From Gp13-AA77 sp035946735 (GTDB taxonomy: Bacteria > Acidobacteriota > Terriglobia > UBA7540): a stretch of 64,000 nucleotides of DNA. The DNA is taken from assembly GCA_035946735.1 (NCBI GenBank), contig DASYYZ010000055.1, positions 183,584-247,583 of the forward strand. Reading direction: 5' to 3'. This document shows positions 53,866-62,119 of this stretch, in pieces. Made by a program: the position numbers and the translations under genes. Under the pieces are notes generated by a model. It had not been told where the DNA came from, ran no database searches, and was given only the letters and a program-made list of their open reading frames with translations. Within the stretch, counting starts at the first letter, position 1, and every line of letters begins with the position of its first letter.

Positions 53866-56097
53866 ATGAAAAGAATGGCACGCAAATGCTCACTGGAAGT
53901 TCTTGTATGTGGAATGTCGGCTTTGGCGCTTCCAGCGACAGCCGGCGCCGCTTCGCTTCATAACTCCCAGTTGTCGGTGGCCTTTAATCCTGAGCGCGGA
54001 TCCTACGAGATTCGCGCCGGCGTGGAAGCGCCGGTGCTCAAATCGCTTGTGGGCGCGGAGATCAACCACCAGTGGCTCCGGTCGAGCGATTATCCGCGCC
54101 ACGAGGAAGCCCCGAGCACGTTTCAAGACGGGTTGGGTGGCGGGCAGCAGGACACGATCACCTTCACAGGGCTTGGTTCCGAGCCCGACCTTGTTTGCAC
54201 TCTGCGCTTATACAACGATCTTCCTTATGGAACGGTCGAAGTCAAGGTCGTAAACCGTACCGCGAAGGCTGTGAGCGTCGAAGCCATCCGCACCGTGGAC
54301 GCCACCGGCAACCCGCGCGTGAACCTGGGAGGGCCGGAAAGCGCAGATCGAGTTTTGTTGGAGGGTTTCACCGAAGATCCCACGATCAGGATCGGCGGTC
54401 TCGAGCAGGCGCCGGACGGAACCTATTTCGGCGTGGGCGAGGGGCTGATTTACAACCTCGAGAGCAAACGGAGTTTGCTGATCGCGGCTCTCACAGCCCG
54501 GAGATTTATGACCTCGCTGCATCTGAAGGCGCAGCAGCCTTTCGGGGGCCGAGCGGCGATTGGCTCCTTCACGGCGGATTCTACGGGCACAACCGAGGCC
54601 GTGCTTCTTAGAGACGAAATCGCTCCGGAGCAGCGGATCGAGCTGAGCCTTCCCCTCGCGCCTGCCGCGGAGTTGAGCTCCGAAGAAGTGATGTTCACCG
54701 CAGGGCCAGATTACCACGCGCAACTCGAAGAGTATGGAACGGCGGTGCGGCGCTTGCATCACGCGCGCGTTTCGAGCGTCCCGCCCATAGGATGGTGGAG
54801 CTGGACGGCCTTTTACGCCGGCGTTACTCAGGACGAGGTCCTGGCCAACGCGAAGTGGATGGCCCAGAATCTCAAGCCGCTGGGTTACGAATATTGCCAC
54901 GTCGACGAGGGGTACGGTTATGCTCGCGGAGACTACATCACTCCCAATACGGCACATTTCCCCGGCGGAATGCGCAATCTCGGCCGCGAGATCACGGGGA
55001 TGGGTCTGAAGCTCGGCGTCTGGACGGCGCCATTTGAAGTGTCCCAGCGCGCTTCGGTTTTCGAGCACCACCCGGACTGGCTGGTACACGATGCCGAGGG
55101 CCACCCGATCCGGATCGACTATGCGAGCCGCCACCGCGAGCCGCTTTACGTGCTCGACACCACAAACCCCGGCGCGCAGCAGTATCTTCGCGAAACCTAT
55201 AAGGTGCTGACCCAGGACTGGGGCGTCCGCTACATCAAACTCGACTTTATGGATTCTTCCGCGATTGAAGGCTACTACTATCGTCCGCACACGACGGCTC
55301 TCGAGGCCGAGCGCATCGGGCTCCAGATCATCCGCGAGACCGTGGGCGAGCACGTGCTGCTGGATAAGGACGGCAGCCCGATGCTCACTCCCGTCGGCCT
55401 GGTGGATGAAGGGCGCATTGCGCCGGACACGGGCCGTTCGTTTAGAGCCAGCAAAGACGCGGACCCGAACATCGCAGCGCGCTACTACATGAACCGAAAC
55501 TTCTACATCAGCGATCCGGACGCTTTCAGCGTCTCGCCACAACCGGCGCCTCAAGAGGGTTGGCATCGGTCCCGGCAAGGTCTGACGCTGAATGAGGCTG
55601 AGGTTCAGATTGTGCTTGCCGCGGTCGCTGGAGGAATGTACGAGATCGGCGATGATCTGCAGACGCTGGCCACAACGCCGGAACGTCTGGCCCTAATCAA
55701 AAACCGCGATCTGCTGAGAATGGTGGAGCTGCGGCGCGCTGCCACGCCGGTGGATTTGATGACCTTTTCAACACAGGACGAAATGCCCAGCGTGTACTTC
55801 CTGAAAGAAGACGCGCGGCAGTCCATGGTGGCGGTCTTCAACTGGACTGAGGAGCCACGCTCGCACACGCTTGAGCTGCGCAGTCTCGGTCTTCCGCAAG
55901 GACATCCTTACCAGGCCTATGACGTGCTCAACGCCGACGCGCCGGTTGTGATCAAAGGGGCAAGTCTCGAAACTGGCCCGCAAGCTCCGCACTCGGTGCG
56001 GTTGATCAAAATCGTCGATCCTTCGGTGCCGCTCTCGGCTGCATCTGCCGCTTTGGGGCGCCAGGATCGGCGCAAACCGGGCCGAAGTAGTCTATGA
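53866..56097 (+). CDS. Secreted alpha-galactosidase-like glycoside hydrolase (clan GH-D)
   Basis: 743 aa with signal peptide (LVCGMSALALPATAGAA). N-terminal beta-sandwich (to about residue 300), then a (beta/alpha)8 barrel starting VPPIGWWSWTAFYAGVTQDEVL, YEYCHVDEGYGYARGDY, GLKLGVWTAPFEVS. The nucleophile candidate is D460 in YIKLDFMD and the acid/base candidate is D514 in LVDEGR. The layout fits GH36 or a GH27/GH31-neighbouring group; substrate preference for alpha-galactose is inferred. Exported, so it degrades external oligosaccharides or glycans. Confidence 0.82.
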   Translation: MKRMARKCSLEVLVCGMSALALPATAGAASLHNSQLSVAFNPERGSYEIRAGVEAPVLKSLVGAEINHQWLRSSDYPRHEEAPSTFQDGLGGGQQDTITFTGLGSEPDLVCTLRLYNDLPYGTVEVKVVNRTAKAVSVEAIRTVDATGNPRVNLGGPESADRVLLEGFTEDPTIRIGGLEQAPDGTYFGVGEGLIYNLESKRSLLIAALTARRFMTSLHLKAQQPFGGRAAIGSFTADSTGTTEAVLLRDEIAPEQRIELSLPLAPAAELSSEEVMFTAGPDYHAQLEEYGTAVRRLHHARVSSVPPIGWWSWTAFYAGVTQDEVLANAKWMAQNLKPLGYEYCHVDEGYGYARGDYITPNTAHFPGGMRNLGREITGMGLKLGVWTAPFEVSQRASVFEHHPDWLVHDAEGHPIRIDYASRHREPLYVLDTTNPGAQQYLRETYKVLTQDWGVRYIKLDFMDSSAIEGYYYRPHTTALEAERIGLQIIRETVGEHVLLDKDGSPMLTPVGLVDEGRIAPDTGRSFRASKDADPNIAARYYMNRNFYISDPDAFSVSPQPAPQEGWHRSRQGLTLNEAEVQIVLAAVAGGMYEIGDDLQTLATTPERLALIKNRDLLRMVELRRAATPVDLMTFSTQDEMPSVYFLKEDARQSMVAVFNWTEEPRSHTLELRSLGLPQGHPYQAYDVLNADAPVVIKGASLETGPQAPHSVRLIKIVDPSVPLSAASAALGRQDRRKPGRSSL

Positions 56098-56158
56098 CTA
56101 CACCAGAGCTGCCGTCTTCCAATGCCGACTTTGACGTTCGTGTGGACTGCCGGGTAGA

Positions 56159-56176
56159 GCCACGCTTAAGTGTGGC
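56159..56176. terminator. Hairpin GCCACGC-TTAA-GTGTGGC
   Basis: Seven-pair stem (one G-T) and a TTAA loop, between the convergent ends of the hydrolase gene and tmRNA. No T tract on either side, so termination is only presumed. Confidence 0.35.
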
Positions 56177-56197
56177 GCCAACTCGACAAATGGTCCA

Positions 56198-56570
56198 TGG
56201 TGGAGGCGGGGGGAGTCGAACCCCCGTCCGAAAAGCTCTACGGTTAGAAGACTACATGCTTGTCCCGTTCGCTTTCAGCTTTCGCCGGCGGCCCTCAGGA
56301 ACGAGCAATAACGACCCGTCGGCTAGCCTGATCCCCTCACTTGCGTGAGAGTCTCGTCCGGAGTTTTCAGGCGGGAAACCCCAAACCAGCCCGCATTGAT
56401 GGCATCTCGTTCCGTCCGGCGGGCCGAACGAAGGAGACGCGCCGCCTAATTAGGCAGCGAGTGCAAACTGCGTGTTGTTGGCAGTTGTATGTTCCACGCC
56501 GATTACGGGTGGTGTGGCCCCCGGCATGCCTTCTAAGCGCAACGGCTCCCGTCGAAACCGGTACGCCCCC
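56198..56570 (-). ncRNA. ssrA: tmRNA (transfer-messenger RNA)
   Basis: 373 bases on the minus strand. The 5' end GGGGGCGTACCGGTTTCGAC and the 3' end GGACGGGGGTTCGACTCC.. CGCCTCCACCA form the tRNA-like domain: acceptor GGGGGCG / CGCCTCC, T loop TTCGACT, discriminator A and encoded CCA. The internal tag frame at 56482-56450 reads ANNTQFALAA and stop. It rescues stalled ribosomes and tags nascent proteins for proteolysis with SmpB. The gene is intact and convergent with the upstream hydrolase. Confidence 0.95.
56450..56482 (-). other. tmRNA tag-peptide reading frame
   Basis: Resume codon GCC at 56482; encodes ANNTQFALAA followed by TAA. The ALAA end is the normal protease recognition signal. 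Position of the resume codon inferred from homology. Confidence 0.85.
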
Positions 56571-56648
56571 ACAAGAAACGAGATCAATACAGGCTGTTAG
56601 ATGCTGTCATTCGACTGCAGGCTGCGCCGGTCCTCCATCCGGCGAAAT

Positions 56649-56707
56649 TGGGGTGAGCGACGGGATTCGAACCCGCGACGTCCAGATCCACAATCTGCTC
56701 ACCAGCT
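56649..56707 (-). pseudogene. tRNA-His (GTG) 3' fragment, probable attachment-site remnant
   Basis: Minus-strand sequence with anticodon arm AGATTGTGGATCT (anticodon GTG), T arm GCGGG-TTCGAAT-CCCGT, acceptor 3' half CGCTCAC, discriminator C and CCA. Upstream sequence departs from a tRNA before the D arm can be completed (AATAAGCTGGTGAGC). GGTGAGC happens to pair with the 3' acceptor half, so a D-arm-less tRNA could be imagined, but a displaced 3' end left by an integrated element is more likely. It lies 79 bases from the tmRNA 5' end. Confidence 0.75.
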
Positions 56708-56944
56708 TATTGTAATCAATCGCTTGCAGACTATCAACAAGCAAATGTCCCGGCTTTGTCCCGACTCTTAGGCTCGAGTATGCCGTCCGAAGCTTCGTCC
56801 AGCGGCGCCCTTCTCACACCCCGAAAAATGGCGGATACCATCTGCGGGTTCTCGGCTGCTTCAGGTGGTATCTGGATAGCATCTCAGATGGTATCCCTAC
56901 CAAGTCACTAGACATTCCCCGGGGGGTCCCACGGGTACGGCCGT
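56708..56944. other. Integrase-proximal-type sequence
   Basis: Contains TTGCAGACTATCAACAAGC and CCCGGCTTTGTCCCGACTC, patterns commonly seen just outside tRNA att sites. No open gene of note. Confidence 0.35.
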
Positions 56945-57100
56945 GTGAAATCCGTCAAATTGACGGATTTGAAACTCGATGTCTCCGCCCTCTACCTCAT
57001 CGCGGCGCCCAGCACTCCAGAGCCGGTGCAGCGCGACGTCATCGAGCGGGGCGAGCCGATGACGCGCGTTAGGAGTATGCTGGACGGCCTGGAGGTGAGC
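56945..57100 (+). pseudogene. Fragment of a plasmid/phage-type DUF gene
   Basis: GTG at 56945; the stretch DVSALYLIAAPSTPEPVQRD and VIERGEPMTRVRS matches, from memory, a helix-turn-helix protein family of mobile elements (DUF3102-like). Conservation ends near 57060, directly before the integrase stub. No complete gene. Confidence 0.45.
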
Positions 57101-57101
57101 G

Positions 57102-57189
57102 ATGGCGCTTTCGAAACGAGGTCGATTCGGATTTTACCGGTACAACTTCATGTGGGGAGGCAGGAAGGTCCAGCGTTCGACTCGGCTGA
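57102..57189 (+). pseudogene. Integrase N-terminal stub
   Basis: ATG 57102 with GGAGGTG upstream, encoding MALSKRGRFGFYRYNFMW and GGRKVQRSTR, the usual opening of a tyrosine site-specific integrase (arm-binding domain). Homology ends after ~30 residues, where a fragment of an antitoxin gene follows in another frame. The catalytic domain is absent. Confidence 0.6.
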
Positions 57190-57393
57190 CAGAACAGTTT
57201 GGCTCTGGTCATCGATCAGGGCGTGCTGGAGATTCTCAAGGTCGACGCAGAGACGCCGTTGGAGATCACGACGATCGGCCGCAACCTCATCGTCTCTCCG
57301 CTGACCGACCGGAAGGAACGTCAGCGGTTTAAGGCGGCGCTCGCGGCTACGAACCAGAAACATGGGCGCCTGCTCAAGCGCCTGGCCGGATAG
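57190..57393 (+). pseudogene. 5'-truncated AbrB/MazE-type antitoxin
   Basis: From 57193 the frame reads NSLALVIDQGVLEILKVD, ETPLEITTIGRNLIVSPL and KHGRLLKRLAG, the SpoVT/AbrB-type partner normally found upstream of Doc. The expected start (about ten residues such as ...KHGN) is missing, replaced by the integrase stub with a stop at 57187-57189. It ends three bases before the GTG of the Doc remnant. Confidence 0.7.
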
Positions 57394-57395
57394 GT

Positions 57396-57792
57396 GTGGC
57401 GGAGCCCAGATTCCTTACCCTGGCTGAAGTTCTCGAGATTCACGCTGACCAGATCGAACGATATGGAGGCTCGCCGGGCCTTCGGGATCGGTCTTCTGCA
57501 GTCTGCCGTCGCCATGCCGGCCGCAACCTTCGGCTCACAGTTCCTACACGAAGATCTCCCCGCGATGGCTGCGGCCTACCTGTTTCACATCACGCAAAAT
57601 CACCCCTTCGTGGATGGAAACAAGCGGACAGGTACGGCCGCGGCGATTGTCTTCCTGACTCTGAACGGCGTCGAGGTGGAGGCCAGCGCGCGGAGTTTTG
57701 AAAAGATTGTGTTAGGCGTTGCTGAGGGAAGGGTCAAGAAGGCTGAGCTGGCGGACTTCTTCCGGCTCCATGTCGCTTTTACAACTGAATGA
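57396..57792 (+). pseudogene. Doc (Fic-fold) toxin gene with frameshift
   Basis: Frame 1 from GTG 57396 reads AEPRFLTLAEVLEIHADQ and YGGSPGLRD. Frame 2 then continues GLLQSAVAMPAATFGSQFLH and HPFVDGNKRTG, the Fic active-site loop. The shift is near 57489, where two bases are missing relative to the family consensus (or one is extra). Doc phosphorylates EF-Tu to stop translation. Intact motif but broken frame; a pseudogene or a sequencing error. Confidence 0.8.
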
Positions 57793-58136
57793 CTCGCGCC
57801 AGCATCGCTCGGGCTTCTTCGTCGCTCAACCACTGCTCGGGCTCACAGCCGTGGGGACAACGCATCGCCTTCACCAGACCCCAAAGCCGGCAGATCAAAG
57901 GCCGGACTCCGTAGATGAAGAACTGGCCGGCCACAAGGTATGGACACACGAGGTCCGGCCCGAGTTTTCGCTGGTGATCCCCGCTTGTTGCGCGCCGTAT
58001 TCGCTTCATCTTCGACGCGGCTCCAGAGGATCGGGCCGCAGGACTTCTGACAGAGCCTCTTGCATTCGATCTTCGGCAAGGCTGCATACACTTCCGATAG
58101 TTCATGCAGCTTCCGCCTGGCCTGTCTTGGCGTCAT
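57779..58136 (-). pseudogene. Cysteine-cluster protein (YkgJ-like) with frameshift
   Basis: ATG 58136; frame 1 reads MTPRQARRKLHELSEVYAAL and IECKRLCQKSCGPI. Frame 2 continues LVCPYLVAGQFFIYGVRPLI and CRLWGLVKAMRCPHGCEPEQ, the CxxC-like metal-binding pattern of YkgJ-type zinc or iron proteins. The switch lies near 57955. Second frameshift in the same small area. Confidence 0.7.
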
Positions 58137-59192
58137 GGGCTAGGGGTCGGGTTCCTCGGTGTGCTGTTCCGTAAAGGGGTTTCACGCTCGAAATCCGTAC
58201 AGCACGTTTTCGCGTTCCTGAAGCCATCCTGCGACGATCGACCACGCGGTAGGGTGATGGCCTGCCCTGCCCCGTGATCGCTTACGCCTGGCCCTGCCAG
58301 CCGTGGTTACCAGGGTGTTTACCCTCGAAGGGAGCGCCGAATGAGGCGGTCGCGTACCGCCAAAGACCGTCGCTACGACTCTGACCAGACGCTTACACTG
58401 CTGCCTCTTTGCGTCCGCCCGGAGTCTCACTCCCCGATGTCGCGCCGATCCACGCGCAGGTTCTTGGCCACTGCCACAACATGCCGACACCGAACTCATA
58501 CTTGCCTCCAATCCGTCACAGCTCGACGTTGCCTCCCCTCGCCGCTCCTGGCTCCGGTCCGCAAGAGAGTAGCGATCGTTCCCACCGTGCCAATTCAACG
58601 TAGCGAGTCGTTCGACGGCTGCCTCTGGTGCGGACGAATGGACTCCACGAACTCTGACTGCGAAAGTGCTATTCCGGGAACCGGAAAAAGTGCCCAATGC
58701 GCCGGTGGCGCCACGCGAACTGGAGAGTGCTCTGGCTTCAATTCGGCCGCGCCGTGCCGCTGACCGACCATCCGGCCACTCCTTGGGGAAACGTCAATCA
58801 GTCACGGACCAATGGCCGGCGCCGGAAGATCCAGGCGGCGAGCAGGAGCCGACAACCGAGTGTTGTCGCTGACCCTGGAATGTCTGCCCCTCCGCGCCAG
58901 GTGCCTCGTACCGGTCGTGAGGGCTTCTCTGGCCGTTCGACGGGGACCCCTGTAGGATAGTCAGAGGCCCAGGGCGAAACCCCCATCGAGCATCGGTTCC
59001 GGTTCCGGAGTTCATTTGAGCAGAGCTTTCGGAGGTGTGACCTGGTCTTAGGGGAAAAGGTCACTTTGGGCGAGAGTGCGACTTTGGAGCCTCTTCGCGG
59101 CCACGCTAGCCTCGCGCCAGCCCTAGGCTAGCTGGCTGCAGATAAAGCTGAATTATTTTCAATCCGATGATAATGCCGATTCAGCCCTCAGA
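58137..59192. other. Gap of about 1.06 kb without recognisable gene
   Basis: Several short open frames on both strands, all arginine/serine-rich and mutually antisense, with no ribosome sites or motifs. Probably degenerate sequence of the decayed island. Confidence 0.45.
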
Positions 59193-60770
59193 CTAACCTC
59201 GTAACCTAGTAGGACGTCGCGCGTCGAGCAGTGGCGGTATGATTGGCGGAGGGCGGCGGTGCTTGGTCGCTTGTTCGTAACCGTAGCCAATCTCGACCAA
59301 TAGCTTCTCGGACCATGGTCTGCCGAGGAATTCGATGCCCACCGGGACGCCGAGCGGGGCCGTCGGAGTTGGGGATGAAAATCCGCCTGGTACGACGATG
59401 GAAGGAAAGCCGGTCACTGATCCAAGAGCGCCGTTGCGCTCCACCTGGGTCTCCCCAATGGGCACCACAAGCCGCTTCTGATGCGGGAACATAATCGCAT
59501 CGAGTCGCTCGTCAGCCATGATCTTTATGACACGCTGCTGCAACTCGGAGCGCTTCTGAAGACGCAGGCGATAGCTGTCGTCCATCTCGAGACCTTGTGC
59601 TTTCGTGATGCTGTCCTTGATATTCCGATGAAACTTGCGGGAAGAGATGATCTCCTCGAGCGATTTAACGGGCGTGTTACCTGCGGCAAAATAAGAGTTG
59701 ATTGCCGGCTTAAATTCGTACAGATGAACGCTGATATCAGAGGAAATCTTTCCGCTATCGAGATCTGGGGTGTTCAGCTCGACTACCGTTGCGCCAGACC
59801 TCTTCAGATCCTCGACCGCTGTGCTCGCAATAATATTGACCTCGTCGTTGACGGGTGCAGTGCCGAAGAAACTGCGTAATACACCGATGCGCTTGCCCTG
59901 CAGACCATCAGCCTTCAGGAATTTCGTGTAGTCCTCCTCGGTATTCCCGACGCTCCATGCCGTCGCCGGATCGTTAGGGTCATAGCCGACGAGCACGTTT
60001 AGCATCTTCGCCGTGTCAGTAACGGTGCGGGCGAGCGGACCAGCGGCATCCTGGGTGAATGAGTACGGCAGAACACCGGCTCGGCTGACGAGACCGAGCG
60101 TGGGGCGAATACCCACGATGCCGTTCGCCGACGCTGGTGATCGGATGGAGTTGACGGCGTCGGTGCCAATGCCCGCAATCGCGAAATTGGCAGCCACACC
60201 CGCGCCGGTACCACCACTTGACCCGCCAGGCGTGCGGGTTAGGTCATAGGGATTGAGGGTCTGCCCTTCGATCGAGCTAAGCGTTTCACCCCAGATCGCG
60301 AACTCGTGCAGGTTGACCTTAGCGAGGATGATTGCGCCCGCGCTGCGCAATTTCTGAGTAATTGCCGCATTGGTGGCGGGAGTGTATCCCGCCAGGCTGA
60401 GAGAGCCGCCCGTGGTTGGCAGGTCATTCGTGTTGACATTGTCTTTCAGCAGCACTGGGATTCCATGAAGCGGGCCGACGAACTTCCCGGTCCCGCGGAA
60501 ATGTTCATCTAGCGCGGCCGCCTCTTCCAAGACACGGGGATTGAGAAAGATCACCACATTGAGCTTCGGACCCGCCTGGTCGCAGGCCCGGATGCGCTCC
60601 AGATAAGCCTGCACCAACCTTACGGATGTGAGGGCGCCGGACTTGTACGCCGCGTGCACATCGCCGATCGTGGCCTCATCGAGATCAAATGGTTTGACTG
60701 AATTCTGCGCGCCAGCGCCGTTCGCCATCAACATGACCGTCCCCAACATCAAAAACCGCATGAATTTCAT
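59193..60770 (-). CDS. Secreted amidase-family hydrolase
   Basis: 525 aa, signal peptide (MRFLMLGTVMLMANGAGA). Amidase signature: K in PVLLKDNVNTND, GGSSGGTGAGVAANFA and a serine in TDAVNSIRSPAS, the position normally reading TGGSIRSPA. The two glycines before the nucleophile serine are thus changed to V-N. The serines and lysine of the catalytic triad are present. Hydrolyses an amide; substrate unknown. Confidence 0.87.
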   Translation of the reverse strand: MKFMRFLMLGTVMLMANGAGAQNSVKPFDLDEATIGDVHAAYKSGALTSVRLVQAYLERIRACDQAGPKLNVVIFLNPRVLEEAAALDEHFRGTGKFVGPLHGIPVLLKDNVNTNDLPTTGGSLSLAGYTPATNAAITQKLRSAGAIILAKVNLHEFAIWGETLSSIEGQTLNPYDLTRTPGGSSGGTGAGVAANFAIAGIGTDAVNSIRSPASANGIVGIRPTLGLVSRAGVLPYSFTQDAAGPLARTVTDTAKMLNVLVGYDPNDPATAWSVGNTEEDYTKFLKADGLQGKRIGVLRSFFGTAPVNDEVNIIASTAVEDLKRSGATVVELNTPDLDSGKISSDISVHLYEFKPAINSYFAAGNTPVKSLEEIISSRKFHRNIKDSITKAQGLEMDDSYRLRLQKRSELQQRVIKIMADERLDAIMFPHQKRLVVPIGETQVERNGALGSVTGFPSIVVPGGFSSPTPTAPLGVPVGIEFLGRPWSEKLLVEIGYGYEQATKHRRPPPIIPPLLDARRPTRLRG

Positions 60771-60800
60771 ATGATCTTAGCTGAGGTGGTGGCAGATCCC

Positions 60801-61103
60801 CTATCGCGAGCGTCCGAGAATGGCTCGAACCCGATCGCGATCAGTTACCTCCGGTGGGCTGCCGCCTTTCCGGTCAACCCAGTTCGTGAAGTCGCGGATC
60901 TTGACGGTGTGCTCGACCGGAATGGCGGTTACGGATACCCGAACGGGTGCCAACCCGACCGGCAAGCCCGCAACCCACTCGTGGCCGCGAAACGCGACGA
61001 GCCCGAGTGCGACGGCTTCGTAAAGTGTCGAGGCCGTGACTTCAACGGTGTGGCTGATGCCGTCCAGATCGGTTATCGTGACGCGGCATGAGCGCACTGC
61101 CAT
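60801..61103 (-). CDS. Conserved small hypothetical protein
   Basis: 100 aa, MAVRSCRVTITDLDGISHTV, VEVTASTLYEAVALGL and RDFTNWVDRKGG segments recall a small acidobacterial family with no function known. No signal peptide or membrane segment. Stands between the amidase and a broken repeat gene. Confidence 0.55.
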   Translation of the reverse strand: MAVRSCRVTITDLDGISHTVEVTASTLYEAVALGLVAFRGHEWVAGLPVGLAPVRVSVTAIPVEHTVKIRDFTNWVDRKGGSPPEVTDRDRVRAILGRSR

Positions 61104-61389
61104 GACCGGCAGTTTAGCATATTCGCTTTCTATTCGCCTTGCTCCTCTTCAAGCAACGGCCGAAATGGAATCCGTATCTCCCGAGCACTTGCCTGCGACG
61201 ACCCTTTTTTTTAACTGGCTCAACCCGGCCAAGCCCGTCTGCCGCCCACTTGATGCTTAATCGGCCAGCGTTCTGCAACTGGATCACCCCGGGGTAAGCT
61301 GCGGCACATGGTCGAGAGGTATCCGATGGTGGCGTTCTGACTACGTGCCCGTTCCGGAAAGGCTCACGGTTTGAGGGCTTCCGCCGCCG

Positions 61390-61900
61390 CTATCGCTGAT
61401 CGAGAGCGAACCCCCAGCGACTGCCCCTCGCTCGCGGCGTGAACGTGACGCTGATCGAGCACGACTTCCCTCCGCCCAGGCTCGAACCGCAAGTGTTGGT
61501 CTCAGAAAAGTCGCCGGCGTTCGTGCCCGTGATCCCGATATTGGTGACGCTGAGCGAGCCCGAGCCGGTGTTGGTGACGGTCACGCTCTTAGCAGCGCTC
61601 TTGTGACCCACCTGCACGCTCCCAAAGTTGAGACTCATGACTGAAAGCTTCGCCACCGTACCTGCCCCCGTCAGCGACACGACCTGGGGGCTGCCCGAAG
61701 GGTTGTCCGCAACCGATACGGATGCGTTTCGGCTGTTCTTGGCGGTGGGCTTGAAGGTGACATTGATGGTGCAGGTCGCTCCCGCCGCCACACTTGTCCC
61801 GCAGGTGTTGGTCTGGGGAAAATCGGCTGGGTCCGTGCCGGTGATCGTGATGCTGGTAATGGTGAGCGGTCCGTGCCCTTCATGGCGTAGCCGGGAACCG
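61390..61900 (-). pseudogene. Orphan choice-of-anchor-D-like repeat fragment
   Basis: The stretch encodes about 1.7 HYDIN/ASPM-like Ig repeats: GPLTITSITITGTDPADFPQ, CGTSVAAGATCTINVTFKPT, LNFGSVQVGHKSAAKSVTVT, ISVTFTPRARG. Upstream the frame closes at a TGA with no start; downstream it ends at 61390. It is therefore a detached piece of a larger secreted protein, not a complete gene. Confidence 0.65.
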
Positions 61901-62119
61901 AAGAGGAAACCAGTAGATCACCCGTTTCCACCGGCCCGTTTGCCGTTAGTCACTTTGCAAGGCACAATGCCTACGATTGCCAAGGGCGCTTCGGCTTTCA
62001 GCCCGCCGTCGTCCATCTCGTGGTGGTGGCCAGCACCCCCGGCTTGGTAGAATAAACACCCGCCGCGAGCGTGGATTAAGCCTCATGTGAGAGCGCCAGG
62101 CCAGGCCGATCTTGCTCAA

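Noticed and set aside
54208..55578. 456-codon minus-strand ORF
   Set aside because: Antisense to the alpha-galactosidase-like gene, which has clear motifs and a signal peptide.
56649..56707. Functional D-arm-less tRNA-His
   Set aside because: GGTGAGC can pair with the 3' acceptor half, but bacterial tRNAs without a D arm are not known; an att-type fragment is simpler.
58341..58763. 140-codon plus-strand ORF and overlapping minus-strand frame
   Set aside because: Both frames have biased composition and no motif; neither convincing.
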